Source of the DNA: an uncultured Bacteroidales bacterium
GTDB lineage: Bacteria; Bacteroidota; Bacteroidia; Bacteroidales; P3
Direction: 5' to 3'
NCBI GenBank assembly: GCA_937876865.1
Contig: CALEFF010000011.1
Location: 1 to 25,747 of the forward strand
DNA: 25,747 bases
The position numbers were made by a program, and so were the translations under genes. The notes below the pieces were generated by a model. That model was not told where the DNA came from. It saw only the letters and a program-made list of their open reading frames with translations, and searched no databases. Within the stretch, counting starts at the first letter, position 1; each line of letters starts with the position of its first letter. Positions 1 to 7,423 of the stretch are shown here, in pieces.

Positions 1-1271
1 TCTTCTTGTTCTCCGTGTGGAACTACTACTTGTTTTATAGGAAGATTAAAATGTTTTGCAAAGGCAAAATCCCTGCTATCGTGTGCTGGCACTGCCATAA
101 CGGCTCCTGTGCCATAGCCTGCTAAGACATAATCGGAAATCCAAATAGGAACTCTCTCGCCACTCAAAGGATGAAGTGCGTAAGAGCCGGTAAATACTCC
201 CGAAACTTTCTTTACTTCTGCTTGACGTTCTCTTTCGCTACGGTTTTTAGCCCAAGAAACGTATTTTTCTACTTCTTCTTTTTGTTCTTGTGTGGTTAAG
301 TCGGCGATTTTGTCGTGTTCCGGACAAAGAACCATAAAAGTAACTCCGAAAAGCGTGTCTGCTCTTGTTGTAAACACTTCTAAGGTTTCGCCATTCTCTA
401 ATTTAAAATACACAGCCGCTCCTTGACTCTTGCCAATCCAGTTTCTTTGTATTTCTTTCAATGAGTCTGTCCAATCAAGCTTGTCTAAATCGTTAAGAAG
501 TCTTTCTGCGTATGCTGTGATTCTTAAAGACCATTGACGCATTGACTTTCTTTCAACGGGATAACCTCCTCTTACCGATACGCCATTAACAACCTCATCG
601 TTAGCAAGCACTGTTCCAAGTTCGCTACACCAATTCACCATAGAATCTGAAAGGTATGCTATTCTATAATTCATCAAAATGTCTGCCTTTTCTTTGTCTG
701 AAAAGTTTTTCCACTCTTCTGAGGTGAATTTTTCTGTTTGTGAGGTTGCGGCATTTATGTTTTGGTTTCCTTCTTTCTCAAATACACAAATCAATTCTTC
801 TATTGGGCGTGCTTTTTGTGCATCATTGCAATAGTAACTGCCAAATAATTTTAAGAAAGTCCATTGTGTCCATTTGTAATATTTGTCATCGCATGTTCTT
901 ACTTCTCTATCCCAATCGTAAGAAAGACCTAAAATATCTAATTGCTGACGATAACGATTTATATTATTCTCTGTGGTGATTGCAGGGTGTTGTCCTGTTT
1001 GTATTGCGTATTGTTCTGCTGGCAATCCGTAAGCATCGTATCCCATAGGGTGCAATACGTTGAAGCCTTGCAAGCGTTTGTATCTTGAAAATATGTCTGA
1101 GGCTATGTAACCAAGCGGATGTCCTACGTGAAGTCCTGCTCCCGATGGATAAGGGAACATATCTAAAACGTAATACTTTGGTTTGTCTTCTCTAATCTCT
1201 GCTTTAAAGGTTTTGTTCTCTTTCCAAAAGTTTTGCCACTTTGGTTCGATTTCTCTAAAATTGTATTCCAT
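1..1271 (-). CDS. leuS: Leucyl-tRNA synthetase, N-terminal part (cut by window edge)
   Basis: Class I aminoacyl-tRNA synthetase that charges tRNA-Leu in the cytoplasm. The minus strand is open from an ATG at 1271 to the left edge, giving 423 residues of a protein normally a little over 900 residues. The FPYPSG segment (residues 39-44) is followed by the HVGH signature (48-51) that binds ATP. The editing (CP1) domain is represented by TTRADT at about residues 301-306, the threonine-rich peptide that helps clear mischarged tRNA, followed by LFGVTFMVL. The KMSKS loop and anticodon-binding region lie outside the window. Only 12 bases separate this start from the end of rlmD upstream and I see no promoter there, so the two are probably cotranscribed. 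Identity is very secure. Confidence 0.97.
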   Translation of the reverse strand, partial: MEYNFREIEPKWQNFWKENKTFKAEIREDKPKYYVLDMFPYPSGAGLHVGHPLGYIASDIFSRYKRLQGFNVLHPMGYDAYGLPAEQYAIQTGQHPAITTENNINRYRQQLDILGLSYDWDREVRTCDDKYYKWTQWTFLKLFGSYYCNDAQKARPIEELICVFEKEGNQNINAATSQTEKFTSEEWKNFSDKEKADILMNYRIAYLSDSMVNWCSELGTVLANDEVVNGVSVRGGYPVERKSMRQWSLRITAYAERLLNDLDKLDWTDSLKEIQRNWIGKSQGAAVYFKLENGETLEVFTTRADTLFGVTFMVLCPEHDKIADLTTQEQKEEVEKYVSWAKNRSERERQAEVKKVSGVFTGSYALHPLSGERVPIWISDYVLAGYGTGAVMAVPAHDSRDFAFAKHFNLPIKQVVVPHGEQE

Positions 1272-1283
1272 ATATCGTTTTTT

Positions 1284-2714
1284 TTAATTCTCTTGTTTTA
1301 AGTTTAATTCTACTACATTTTCTACGTGATGTGTGTGTGGAAACATATCTACCGGACGTATTTTCCCTACATTATATATAGAAGATAGCATTTCCAAATC
1401 TCTGGCTTGCGTTGCAGGGTTGCAACTTATGTAAACTATTTTGCGAGCCTTTATCTTCAAGAGTTGATTTACTACATTTTCTGCCATTCCTGCACGAGGT
1501 GGATCGGTAATTACTACATCGGGAGTGCCATATTGAGCAACGAAATCATCATTTAGTATCTTTGCCATATCGCCTGCTATGAATGTAGTGTTGTAAATCT
1601 GATTATACTCTGAATTTATCTTAGCATCTTCAACTGCATCTTCAACATACTCTACTCCTACTACTTTTTTTGCAAGGTGTGCTACGTAATTTGCAATTGT
1701 TCCTGTGCCTGTGTATAGGTCATACACAATATCTGAGGGTTTTATCTCTGCAAAATCGGCTGCAATTGAGTAAAGACGTTCGGCTTGCTGAGGATTTGTT
1801 TGATAAAATGTCTTTGGACGTATTTTAAAGGTAAGAATTTTATCGCTTTTGTAAGCCTGCATTGTTTCTCTTATATGATCGTTGCCAGAATATAAGAGTA
1901 TTTCTTGGTCTGATATTGAATCGTTGAATTTTTCGTTAATACAATACATTAAAGATGTGATTTGAGGAAAGTTTTCCTTTATATTATCTAACATAGGTAT
2001 TATTTCCTCACTTTGTTTTGCAAATATTACTATCAACATTAACTCTTTTGTGGAACTTGTTCTTACAATCATTCCTCTTAAAAAGCCTACATGAGAACGT
2101 ATGTCGTAATATTCTAAGTTTTTTTCTTGCGAATATTTTCTTATGTGATTTCTTAACTGATTAGAAATATCATCTTGCAAGATGCAATGCTTAATATCTA
2201 TTACCTTATCAAAGAATGTTGGTGCATGAAAGCCTAATGCTCCTTGCGAAGACCTCTCTTCGTTAGAATTTACATTCTCTATCCATTGTTTTGTAGAGAA
2301 TGTAAATTCTAATTTATTTCTATAGTAATATATATTTTCGGAAGGTAGGATTGTTTGCATTTGAGAACAATCTATTTTGCCTATTCGTTCAAGATTGTCT
2401 TTTACTTGACGTTGTTTATACTTTACTTGCTCAGCATAATCCCAAGTTTGCCACTTACAACCACCACATTGAGTAAAGTGAGGACATTTTTGCGCAACTC
2501 TTTTCTCTGAATAATGATGTATTTTTACTGCTTTAGCTTGTGCAAAATTCTTTTTTTTGCGATATATTTCCAAATCCACAATATCTCCCGGCACTACAAA
2601 AGGTACAAACACTACCATTTCATCTATTTTAGCAATAGCATTTCCCTCTGCCGCAGCATCAGTAATCAAAACTTTTTCTATAAGTTGTTTTTGTTTTGTC
2701 TTTCTCAATTTCAT
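1284..2714 (-). CDS. rlmD: 23S rRNA (uracil-5)-methyltransferase, RlmD/RumA family
   Basis: SAM-dependent methyltransferase that makes 5-methyluridine in RNA; the family prototype modifies U1939 of 23S rRNA. An N-terminal TRAM-like RNA-binding domain covers about residues 5-65. Cys77, Cys83, Cys86 and Cys177 fit the ligands of the family's [4Fe-4S] cluster. The SAM motif is DLYTGTGT (332-339), the FYQTNPQQ segment is at 303-310, DPPRAG is at 404-409, and the catalytic Cys lies in SCNPATQARD (Cys431). Length (476) is typical. The ATG is the first possible start, since an in-frame stop lies two codons upstream. A strong hairpin with a U-tract ends only about 7 bases before this start, so transcription probably depends on readthrough from rpmH or an unseen promoter. 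RlmCD-type relatives with different target sites cannot be excluded. Confidence 0.93.
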   Translation of the reverse strand: MKLRKTKQKQLIEKVLITDAAAEGNAIAKIDEMVVFVPFVVPGDIVDLEIYRKKKNFAQAKAVKIHHYSEKRVAQKCPHFTQCGGCKWQTWDYAEQVKYKQRQVKDNLERIGKIDCSQMQTILPSENIYYYRNKLEFTFSTKQWIENVNSNEERSSQGALGFHAPTFFDKVIDIKHCILQDDISNQLRNHIRKYSQEKNLEYYDIRSHVGFLRGMIVRTSSTKELMLIVIFAKQSEEIIPMLDNIKENFPQITSLMYCINEKFNDSISDQEILLYSGNDHIRETMQAYKSDKILTFKIRPKTFYQTNPQQAERLYSIAADFAEIKPSDIVYDLYTGTGTIANYVAHLAKKVVGVEYVEDAVEDAKINSEYNQIYNTTFIAGDMAKILNDDFVAQYGTPDVVITDPPRAGMAENVVNQLLKIKARKIVYISCNPATQARDLEMLSSIYNVGKIRPVDMFPHTHHVENVVELNLKQEN

Positions 2715-2721
2715 CTCGTAT

Positions 2722-2757
2722 TAAAAAAAAAGAAGCATTGGATTTGTCAATGCTTCT
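2722..2757 (-). terminator. Rho-independent terminator of rpmH
   Basis: Arms agaagcattg (2731-2740) and caatgcttct (2748-2757) form a perfect 10-bp stem with a 7-base loop. On the minus strand it is followed by a run of nine Us. It lies about 50 bases after the rpmH stop and directly before the rlmD start. Confidence 0.85.
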
Positions 2758-2806
2758 CGCAAAATATCTTTCGATTTTTTCTCTCTCGTAAAATAGTTAT
2801 AAAAAA

Positions 2807-2953
2807 CTATCTTTCGTCAGAAACAGTTAATTTATGTCTTCCGTGAGCTCTGCGAGCAGCTAAGACTCTTCTTCCATTAGCTGTAGACATTCTTTTTCTG
2901 AATCCGTGTTTGTTTACTCTTTTTCTGCGTGAAGGTTGATATGTTCTTTTCAT
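2807..2953 (-). CDS. rpmH: Large ribosomal subunit protein bL34
   Basis: Small, strongly basic 48-residue protein of the 50S subunit. The sequence begins MKRTYQPSRRKR and continues with NKHGFRKRMSTANGRRVLAARRAHGRHKL, the hallmark of L34, and ends in TVSDER as is common in Bacteroidota. The ATG is at 2951-2953 on the complementary strand and the TAG at 2807-2809. It has its own consensus promoter (2984-3013) and a strong terminator after it, so it can be a single-gene transcript with some readthrough into rlmD. The rnpA gene often found beside rpmH in other bacteria is absent here. Confidence 0.97.
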   Translation of the reverse strand: MKRTYQPSRRKRVNKHGFRKRMSTANGRRVLAARRAHGRHKLTVSDER

Positions 2954-2983
2954 TTCTATGTTGTTTTATTTTTTTTCAGACTG

Positions 2984-3013
2984 CAAAAGTACAGTATTTT
3001 TTTGAATTAGCAA
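2984..3013 (-). promoter_or_regulatory. Bacteroidota-type promoter of rpmH
   Basis: On the minus strand TTG (3011-3013), exactly 19 bases, then TACTTTTG (2984-2991) matches the lineage consensus TTG-N19-TAnnTTTG. Transcription should start near 2977, giving a leader of about 25 bases. Confidence 0.85.
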
Positions 3014-3065
3014 CTACTTATTGTAAAAAAATTGTGTTTTTACGTTACTTTTTTCTCTTTTTTTC

Positions 3066-3095
3066 TTGTTACAACTAACATTTTTCGTAATTTTG
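3066..3095 (+). promoter_or_regulatory. Bacteroidota-type promoter of the TPR-like gene and secG
   Basis: TTG (3066-3068), exactly 19 bases, then TAATTTTG (3088-3095) is a full match to TTG-N19-TAnnTTTG. It is divergent from the rpmH promoter, with about 50 bases between the two -33 elements. Confidence 0.82.
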
Positions 3096-3123
3096 CCAAA
3101 CATTTGAAATGTATTTTTCTTGA

Positions 3124-3732
3124 ATGGATAAAAGATTAAACGACTTAATAGAATTAAATGATTGGCAAGTAGAACTAATTAACTTGCTTGGCGTAGAGAG
3201 ATTGATTACAAAATTCCCTTATTGCAACATATTATATATGTATGCAGCACGTTATAGTTCTATTCTAAACAATCAAAACAAGGATAAGTACAAAACTTTA
3301 TCTGCGGTTTACATTTCCGATAGAATTAGGTTAAAAGATTTTTTGGAATCTCCTATCTTGGAAAATCCATATAAAAAACAATCTATTATTAAACAACAAA
3401 GCAATAAAGATATTCTTGAAGAAATAAATCAATATACAGAGCCTGATTTAGGCGATAACCCAACAAAAGAAGAGTTAATTGAAAGATTTTTAAAGATAGA
3501 AAACCCTAAGGTTTCGCAAAGTAAGGAAGATTTGTCTTCTTCTTTCACAATTGATAAGATTATCAAAAATAGTGCCTCAAAAGAGTTTAAAAATGTTACC
3601 GAAACAATGGCTAAAATTTACCTTCAACAAGGAAACAAAACTATGGCAATAAAAATTTATGAGCAGTTAATGATTGATAATCCAAAAAAAAGTGTTTACT
3701 TTGCAAACCGAATTAAAGAAATAAATAATTGA
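3124..3732 (+). CDS. TPR-like protein upstream of secG, function unknown
   Basis: Predicted cytoplasmic 202-residue protein with no signal peptide or membrane segment. The last 45 residues (ETMAKIYLQQGNKTMAIKIYEQLMIDNP) read as one tetratricopeptide-like helical hairpin; the middle is charged and probably disordered. In many Bacteroidota a TPR-like hypothetical protein sits directly before secG, often after lptE; here lptE is missing and the gene starts a new transcription unit. It has its own promoter and ends 26 bases before secG, so the two should be cotranscribed. A link to export or envelope assembly is suggested only by position. The gene is clearly real from the promoter, spacing and conserved context, but its role is not known. 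Confidence 0.8.
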   Translation: MDKRLNDLIELNDWQVELINLLGVERLITKFPYCNILYMYAARYSSILNNQNKDKYKTLSAVYISDRIRLKDFLESPILENPYKKQSIIKQQSNKDILEEINQYTEPDLGDNPTKEELIERFLKIENPKVSQSKEDLSSSFTIDKIIKNSASKEFKNVTETMAKIYLQQGNKTMAIKIYEQLMIDNPKKSVYFANRIKEINN

Positions 3733-3758
3733 ATAATCAATAAAAATAAGTTATAAAA

Positions 3759-4115
3759 ATGTTCGTATTATTAACCGTATTAATTGTTATAGTTGCAGTT
3801 TTGTTAGCAGTAGTTGTATTGATACAAAACTCAAAAGGTGGTGGATTAGCAGCAAACTTTGCTTCTCAAAATCAAATTATGGGTGTAAGAAAAACTGCTG
3901 ACGTTTTAGAAAAAGCAACTTGGATATTAGCAGTGGTAATGCTTGTTTTATGCCTTGCGGCTACAGCTTTAACACCAGGAAAGGTTAAAGTTGAAAACAC
4001 AAATGGAACACAATTGGATCCTAATGCAATAAAAACTACTGTTCCTGCAAAACCACAAGCACCTGCAATGCCAATTGCACCTGCACAAAACAATCAAACA
4101 AATCCTGCTAACTAA
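3759..4115 (+). CDS. secG: Preprotein translocase subunit SecG
   Basis: Inner-membrane subunit of the SecYEG channel. Two hydrophobic helices (about residues 2-22 and 54-72) flank the conserved cytoplasmic loop, which contains VLIQNSKGGGL and then FASQNQIMGVRKTADVLEKATW. The 45-residue C-terminal tail is rich in Pro, Ala, Gln and Asn and looks disordered, as in other Bacteroidota SecG proteins. Total length is 118. It follows the TPR-like gene by 26 bases and ends at a strong bidirectional terminator. Confidence 0.95.
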   Translation: MFVLLTVLIVIVAVLLAVVVLIQNSKGGGLAANFASQNQIMGVRKTADVLEKATWILAVVMLVLCLAATALTPGKVKVENTNGTQLDPNAIKTTVPAKPQAPAMPIAPAQNNQTNPAN

Positions 4116-4133
4116 GTTAGAGAAAATAGAATT

Positions 4134-4173
4134 AAAAAAAGCCGTGAACGTTTTAAAGTTTCACGGCTTTTTT
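4134..4173. terminator. Bidirectional terminator between secG and pgi
   Basis: Arms gccgtgaa (4141-4148) and ttcacggc (4160-4167) form a perfect GC-rich stem flanked by seven As on the left and a T-run on the right, so it can stop transcription from both convergent genes. Confidence 0.9.
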
Positions 4174-4175
4174 AG

Positions 4176-5465
4176 TTATTTAGTTTTGCCTAAAAGTTTA
4201 AACATATTATTTTTATACGCCTCTACACCCGGTTGATTAAAGGGATTGACTTTTAAAGCATAGGCACTTAACGCACATGCAAACTCAAAGAAATACAAGA
4301 GTGCACCTAATGTTTTTTCTTCTATCTTTTCAATCTCTATTATAATCTGTGGCACACCTCCATCAATGTGTGCTTGTTGCGTTGCTTTGAGTGCTACTTG
4401 ATTTATTTGATTTAATGAATGCGAAAGCAAATAATTCAAGCCATCTTTATCTTCTTTATCAAAAGGAATCTCTACTTTTTTATTACTATTTTCTACTTTC
4501 AATACTGTTTCAAACATCAATCTTTCACCTTCTTGAATATATTGTCCCATAGAATGCAGGTCCGTTGTATTTAAAAGGCAAACAGGAAATAATCCTTTAC
4601 CATTTTTTCCTTCACTTTCTCCAAAAAGTTGTTGCCACCAACGAGATAAATATTGCAAAGCAGGTTGATAAGATAAGAATACATCTATTTTCTTTCCTTT
4701 ATTATATAATAGATTTCTAAATGCAGCATATTTCCAAACAGGATTAGTCATTGATTTATCATTTATCAACACTTCTCTCATTTCTTTTGCACCTTGCATT
4801 ATTGCTTCTATATCATAGCCCGCAACTGCAATAGGTAATAATCCCACAGGAGTCAAAACAGAGAATCGTCCTCCAACATCATCTTTTATTTCAAAGGTTT
4901 TGTATCCGTTTTCAGTAGCCAATCCTCTCAAAGCACCTTTTGACTTATCTGTTATTGCAATAATTCTTTCCTTTGTATTTTCTTTTCCATATTTTTCTTC
5001 TAATGCTTTTTTCAAAATACGAAAAGCAATTGCAGGTTCTGTGGTTGTACCAGATTTAGATATTACACAAAGAGAAAAATCCCTTGTTTTCAAAACCTCT
5101 AACAAGTCTGCCATATAATCTTCCGAAAGATTTTCGCCCGCATACAATATTATAGGAGAAATTTTCTTCGCAAGCAAACTATCAAAAGCCCCACTCAGTG
5201 CTTCAATCACTGCTCTTGCTCCAAGATATGAACCTCCTATTCCTATAACTACAAGTATTTCATTTTTTTCTCTTAAATTTCTTGCAACCTTACTTATATC
5301 CGAAAGATTTTCTGTTTGCAAAGGCAAATCCCTCCAACCTAAAAAATCATTCCCTTCTCCATTTGCATTCATTATTAACTCGTGAGAAATCAACATTTCT
5401 TTTTCCCAAGTTTGTAAGTCTTGGTTTGTACAAACTCCTGCAAAGTCAAAATCAATTTTTATCAT
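4176..5465 (-). CDS. pgi: Glucose-6-phosphate isomerase
   Basis: Interconverts glucose 6-phosphate and fructose 6-phosphate in glycolysis and gluconeogenesis. Two SIS-type sugar-phosphate domains are present: GIGGSYLGAR (75-84) and the phosphate-binding SKSGTTTEPA (136-145). Further motifs are GRFSVLTPVG (199-208), QQLFGESEGK (278-287) with the catalytic Glu, and His304 in TDLHSMGQ. The C-terminal signature NQPGVEAYK carries Lys418. At 429 residues it is the short bacterial form, close to Bacteroidota and Firmicutes enzymes rather than the roughly 550-residue E. coli form. The start is the ATG at 5465, downstream of a -7 element. It lies 36 bases after ung on the same strand and may receive readthrough from that operon. 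Confidence 0.96.
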   Translation of the reverse strand: MIKIDFDFAGVCTNQDLQTWEKEMLISHELIMNANGEGNDFLGWRDLPLQTENLSDISKVARNLREKNEILVVIGIGGSYLGARAVIEALSGAFDSLLAKKISPIILYAGENLSEDYMADLLEVLKTRDFSLCVISKSGTTTEPAIAFRILKKALEEKYGKENTKERIIAITDKSKGALRGLATENGYKTFEIKDDVGGRFSVLTPVGLLPIAVAGYDIEAIMQGAKEMREVLINDKSMTNPVWKYAAFRNLLYNKGKKIDVFLSYQPALQYLSRWWQQLFGESEGKNGKGLFPVCLLNTTDLHSMGQYIQEGERLMFETVLKVENSNKKVEIPFDKEDKDGLNYLLSHSLNQINQVALKATQQAHIDGGVPQIIIEIEKIEEKTLGALLYFFEFACALSAYALKVNPFNQPGVEAYKNNMFKLLGKTK

Positions 5466-5486
5466 ATTCTAATGTATTTATTTTTA

Positions 5487-5494
5487 CAAATATA
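5487..5494 (-). promoter_or_regulatory. Probable -7 element of the pgi promoter
   Basis: TATATTTG on the minus strand matches TAnnTTTG and lies 21 bases before the pgi ATG. I see no good TTG at the expected 19-base distance, so the promoter is weaker or differently regulated. Confidence 0.5.
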
Positions 5495-5501
5495 CAACAT
5501 T

Positions 5502-6164
5502 TTACCAATCTATTGGTTCAATTCCTTTGGATTGCAAAAAATTATTAGTCAATGAAAAATGTTTACAACCAAAAAAACCTCTATAAGAACTCAATGGAGA
5601 AGGGTGTGGTGCTTTTAAAATCAAGTGTTTATTTGAATCAATATATTTTCCTTTTTGTTGAGCATAAGAACCCCAAAGAATAAAAACTAAATTCTCCTTT
5701 TTCTCTGCCAATATCTTTATAACGCTGTCGGTAAACTGCTCCCAACCTCTATTTTGATGTGAACCCGCTTTGTGAGCCTCTACTGTAAGAGTTGCATTCA
5801 AGAGTAAAACTCCTTGATTTGCCCATCGAGTTAAATCTCCGCTTAAAGGCATTGTTTTTCCCAAGTCTTGCTCAATTTCTTTGTAAATATTTCTCAAAGA
5901 AGGTGGCAAAACACAACCCTCTTGTACCGAAAAACACAATCCATGTGCTTGGCCGGGTTCATGATACGGGTCTTGGCCAATAATTACCACTTTTACAGAA
6001 TCATAAGGACATAAATCAAAAGCCGCAAATATATTTTTAGCATGCGGATATATTGTTTTTGTACTATATTCTTGATGAATAAAATTCCTCAAACCAAGAA
6101 AATACTCCTTATCAAACTCATTTTCCAACTCTCTTTTCCAACTCTCTTCTATTTTTACATTCAT
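5502..6164 (-). CDS. ung: Uracil-DNA glycosylase, family 1
   Basis: Removes uracil from DNA as the first step of base-excision repair. The water-activating loop GQDPYH (63-68) has the catalytic Asp65. The Ser/Pro loop VLPPSLRNIYKEI is at about 85-97, LLLNATLTV at 120-128, and the minor-groove loop HPSPLS (187-192) carries His187. Length (220) is normal and no key residue is missing. Only three bases separate the end of the upstream methyltransferase gene from this ATG, which indicates one operon and probable translational coupling. Confidence 0.97.
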   Translation of the reverse strand: MNVKIEESWKRELENEFDKEYFLGLRNFIHQEYSTKTIYPHAKNIFAAFDLCPYDSVKVVIIGQDPYHEPGQAHGLCFSVQEGCVLPPSLRNIYKEIEQDLGKTMPLSGDLTRWANQGVLLLNATLTVEAHKAGSHQNRGWEQFTDSVIKILAEKKENLVFILWGSYAQQKGKYIDSNKHLILKAPHPSPLSSYRGFFGCKHFSLTNNFLQSKGIEPIDW

Positions 6165-6167
6165 TTC

Positions 6168-7373
6168 TTATATTTTTTTACAGACAATACAAATCTTTTC
6201 TTCATTTCCAATCGTAGTAAAAAACAAATAAATCTCCCCTCCTTCTTTTATTTTTGTCTTATTTCTTATTTCCTTTACCGTTTGTGGAAAATTTCTAATA
6301 GTAATGTTTGCTTGTTTTATATCTTTCAACGCTTTTGGACTTGCATTTCTTTGTTCTAAAACCTCAAATCTTCGTCCTTCAAAATCTTCAATCAAGTTTT
6401 CGCTTGTAAAAAGGTGGGAATGCCTATGCAATTTCTTAAATCCATACTTATCCATCAAAGCATCAAATCTACCTAATTTAAGTATTGAAACATTAGGTTC
6501 ATACAAGTATTTAAAAACTCTTTGATTTAGAAAATTATTTCTTTGAATTATTTTATTTTTTCTTTGAATTATTTTATTAAAACGAAGAAAAAAATTATCG
6601 TTTTCAAAAGATAGTGATTTTATATCTATGCAATGATAATTTATTTCTTCAACCTTGTGATTTACAATCTCTACTAAAATTTCTTTACATTCATTTTTAA
6701 GCGAGACAATGTGAATATCACTTATGTTTTCAAGAGATTTTTCAATTTGTTTTAAATCCATCATTGGAGAAAGTTTCAAAATAATTCGCTTTGCCTTTGA
6801 AAGCAAACAGTCCATCATTGCCAAAACATTAGGTTGTGAATCTTCTATTTCAAAAACCTTATTTTTATTTTCATCTCTTCTTGCAGGGTCAATGTAAATC
6901 ACATCAAAATTTTCTGCATTCATTAAATACGCTTTTGCATCTGCATTCACACAAAGATAATTCTTTGCTTGCAAACACTCAAAGTTATAAGAAAGCAAAT
7001 CAACCAACATTTTATTTTGCTCAACACAAACAATTTTACTTGCTTTCTTTGAAAAATAAATATCATCTATTCCAAAACCTGAGGTTAAGTCCAATAAAGT
7101 TTCTCCTTGCTTTAAAAGCATAGATTTATACGCAGCCGTATATTCAGAAGAACTTTGTTCAAGATTCAAAGACAATGGGAAAAGAAAATCTTTTCTTAAA
7201 ATAAAGAAAGGAAACTTATCTGCAAACTTACGCCTTAACTTAATCTGATTGATACAATAAAGATAATCAATTTCATTAACTTTTTCCTTGTGATATTTCA
7301 ATAAAAGTTTATCAGTATCCTCTAAAAAATGATTTTCAATAAATAATAATTCATTTTTATTTAGCGTTTTCAT
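6168..7373 (-). CDS. THUMP-like class I SAM methyltransferase, probable RNA methyltransferase
   Basis: 401-residue protein with a Rossmann methyltransferase core: motif I is LLDLTSGFGIDD (93-104), the acidic strand IVCVEQN is at 114-120, and IDPARRD (161-167) stands where RNA or DNA methyltransferases carry a DPP-type motif. The C-terminal third fits the THUMP_like domain found with this core in Bacteroidota and some other bacteria; I recall no experimentally defined substrate. Residues 267-280 are a repeat, KIIQRKN-KIIQRNN, encoded by a 21-bp tandem duplication. The ATG at 7373 is the natural start, and the divergent lipoprotein gene begins 50 bases away. The gene is followed after three bases by ung. 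An RNA target is inferred from the THUMP-like domain only. Confidence 0.82.
   Translation of the reverse strand: MKTLNKNELLFIENHFLEDTDKLLLKYHKEKVNEIDYLYCINQIKLRRKFADKFPFFILRKDFLFPLSLNLEQSSSEYTAAYKSMLLKQGETLLDLTSGFGIDDIYFSKKASKIVCVEQNKMLVDLLSYNFECLQAKNYLCVNADAKAYLMNAENFDVIYIDPARRDENKNKVFEIEDSQPNVLAMMDCLLSKAKRIILKLSPMMDLKQIEKSLENISDIHIVSLKNECKEILVEIVNHKVEEINYHCIDIKSLSFENDNFFLRFNKIIQRKNKIIQRNNFLNQRVFKYLYEPNVSILKLGRFDALMDKYGFKKLHRHSHLFTSENLIEDFEGRRFEVLEQRNASPKALKDIKQANITIRNFPQTVKEIRNKTKIKEGGEIYLFFTTIGNEEKICIVCKKI
6538..6579. repeat. 21-bp in-frame tandem duplication inside the THUMP-like methyltransferase gene
   Basis: Two adjacent copies of a 21-bp unit (about 6538-6558 and 6559-6579) share 20 identical positions. 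The unit is seven codons long, so the reading frame is kept and the protein gains a repeated KIIQR segment. Confidence 0.85.
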
Positions 7374-7383
7374 AATTTATCCC

Positions 7384-7391
7384 TACCTTTG
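7384..7391 (+). promoter_or_regulatory. -7 element of the lipoprotein/DUF5723 operon promoter
   Basis: TACCTTTG matches TAnnTTTG, 32 bases before the ATG. At the 19-base position the -33 element reads TAG instead of TTG (7362-7364), a two-out-of-three match. Confidence 0.65.
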
Positions 7392-7423
7392 CAAAAAATA
7401 ATTCCAATAAATATTGCAAAACT

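Noticed and set aside
3872..4093. Antisense open frame across secG
   Set aside because: It is a shadow of secG, whose motifs, start and terminator are clear.
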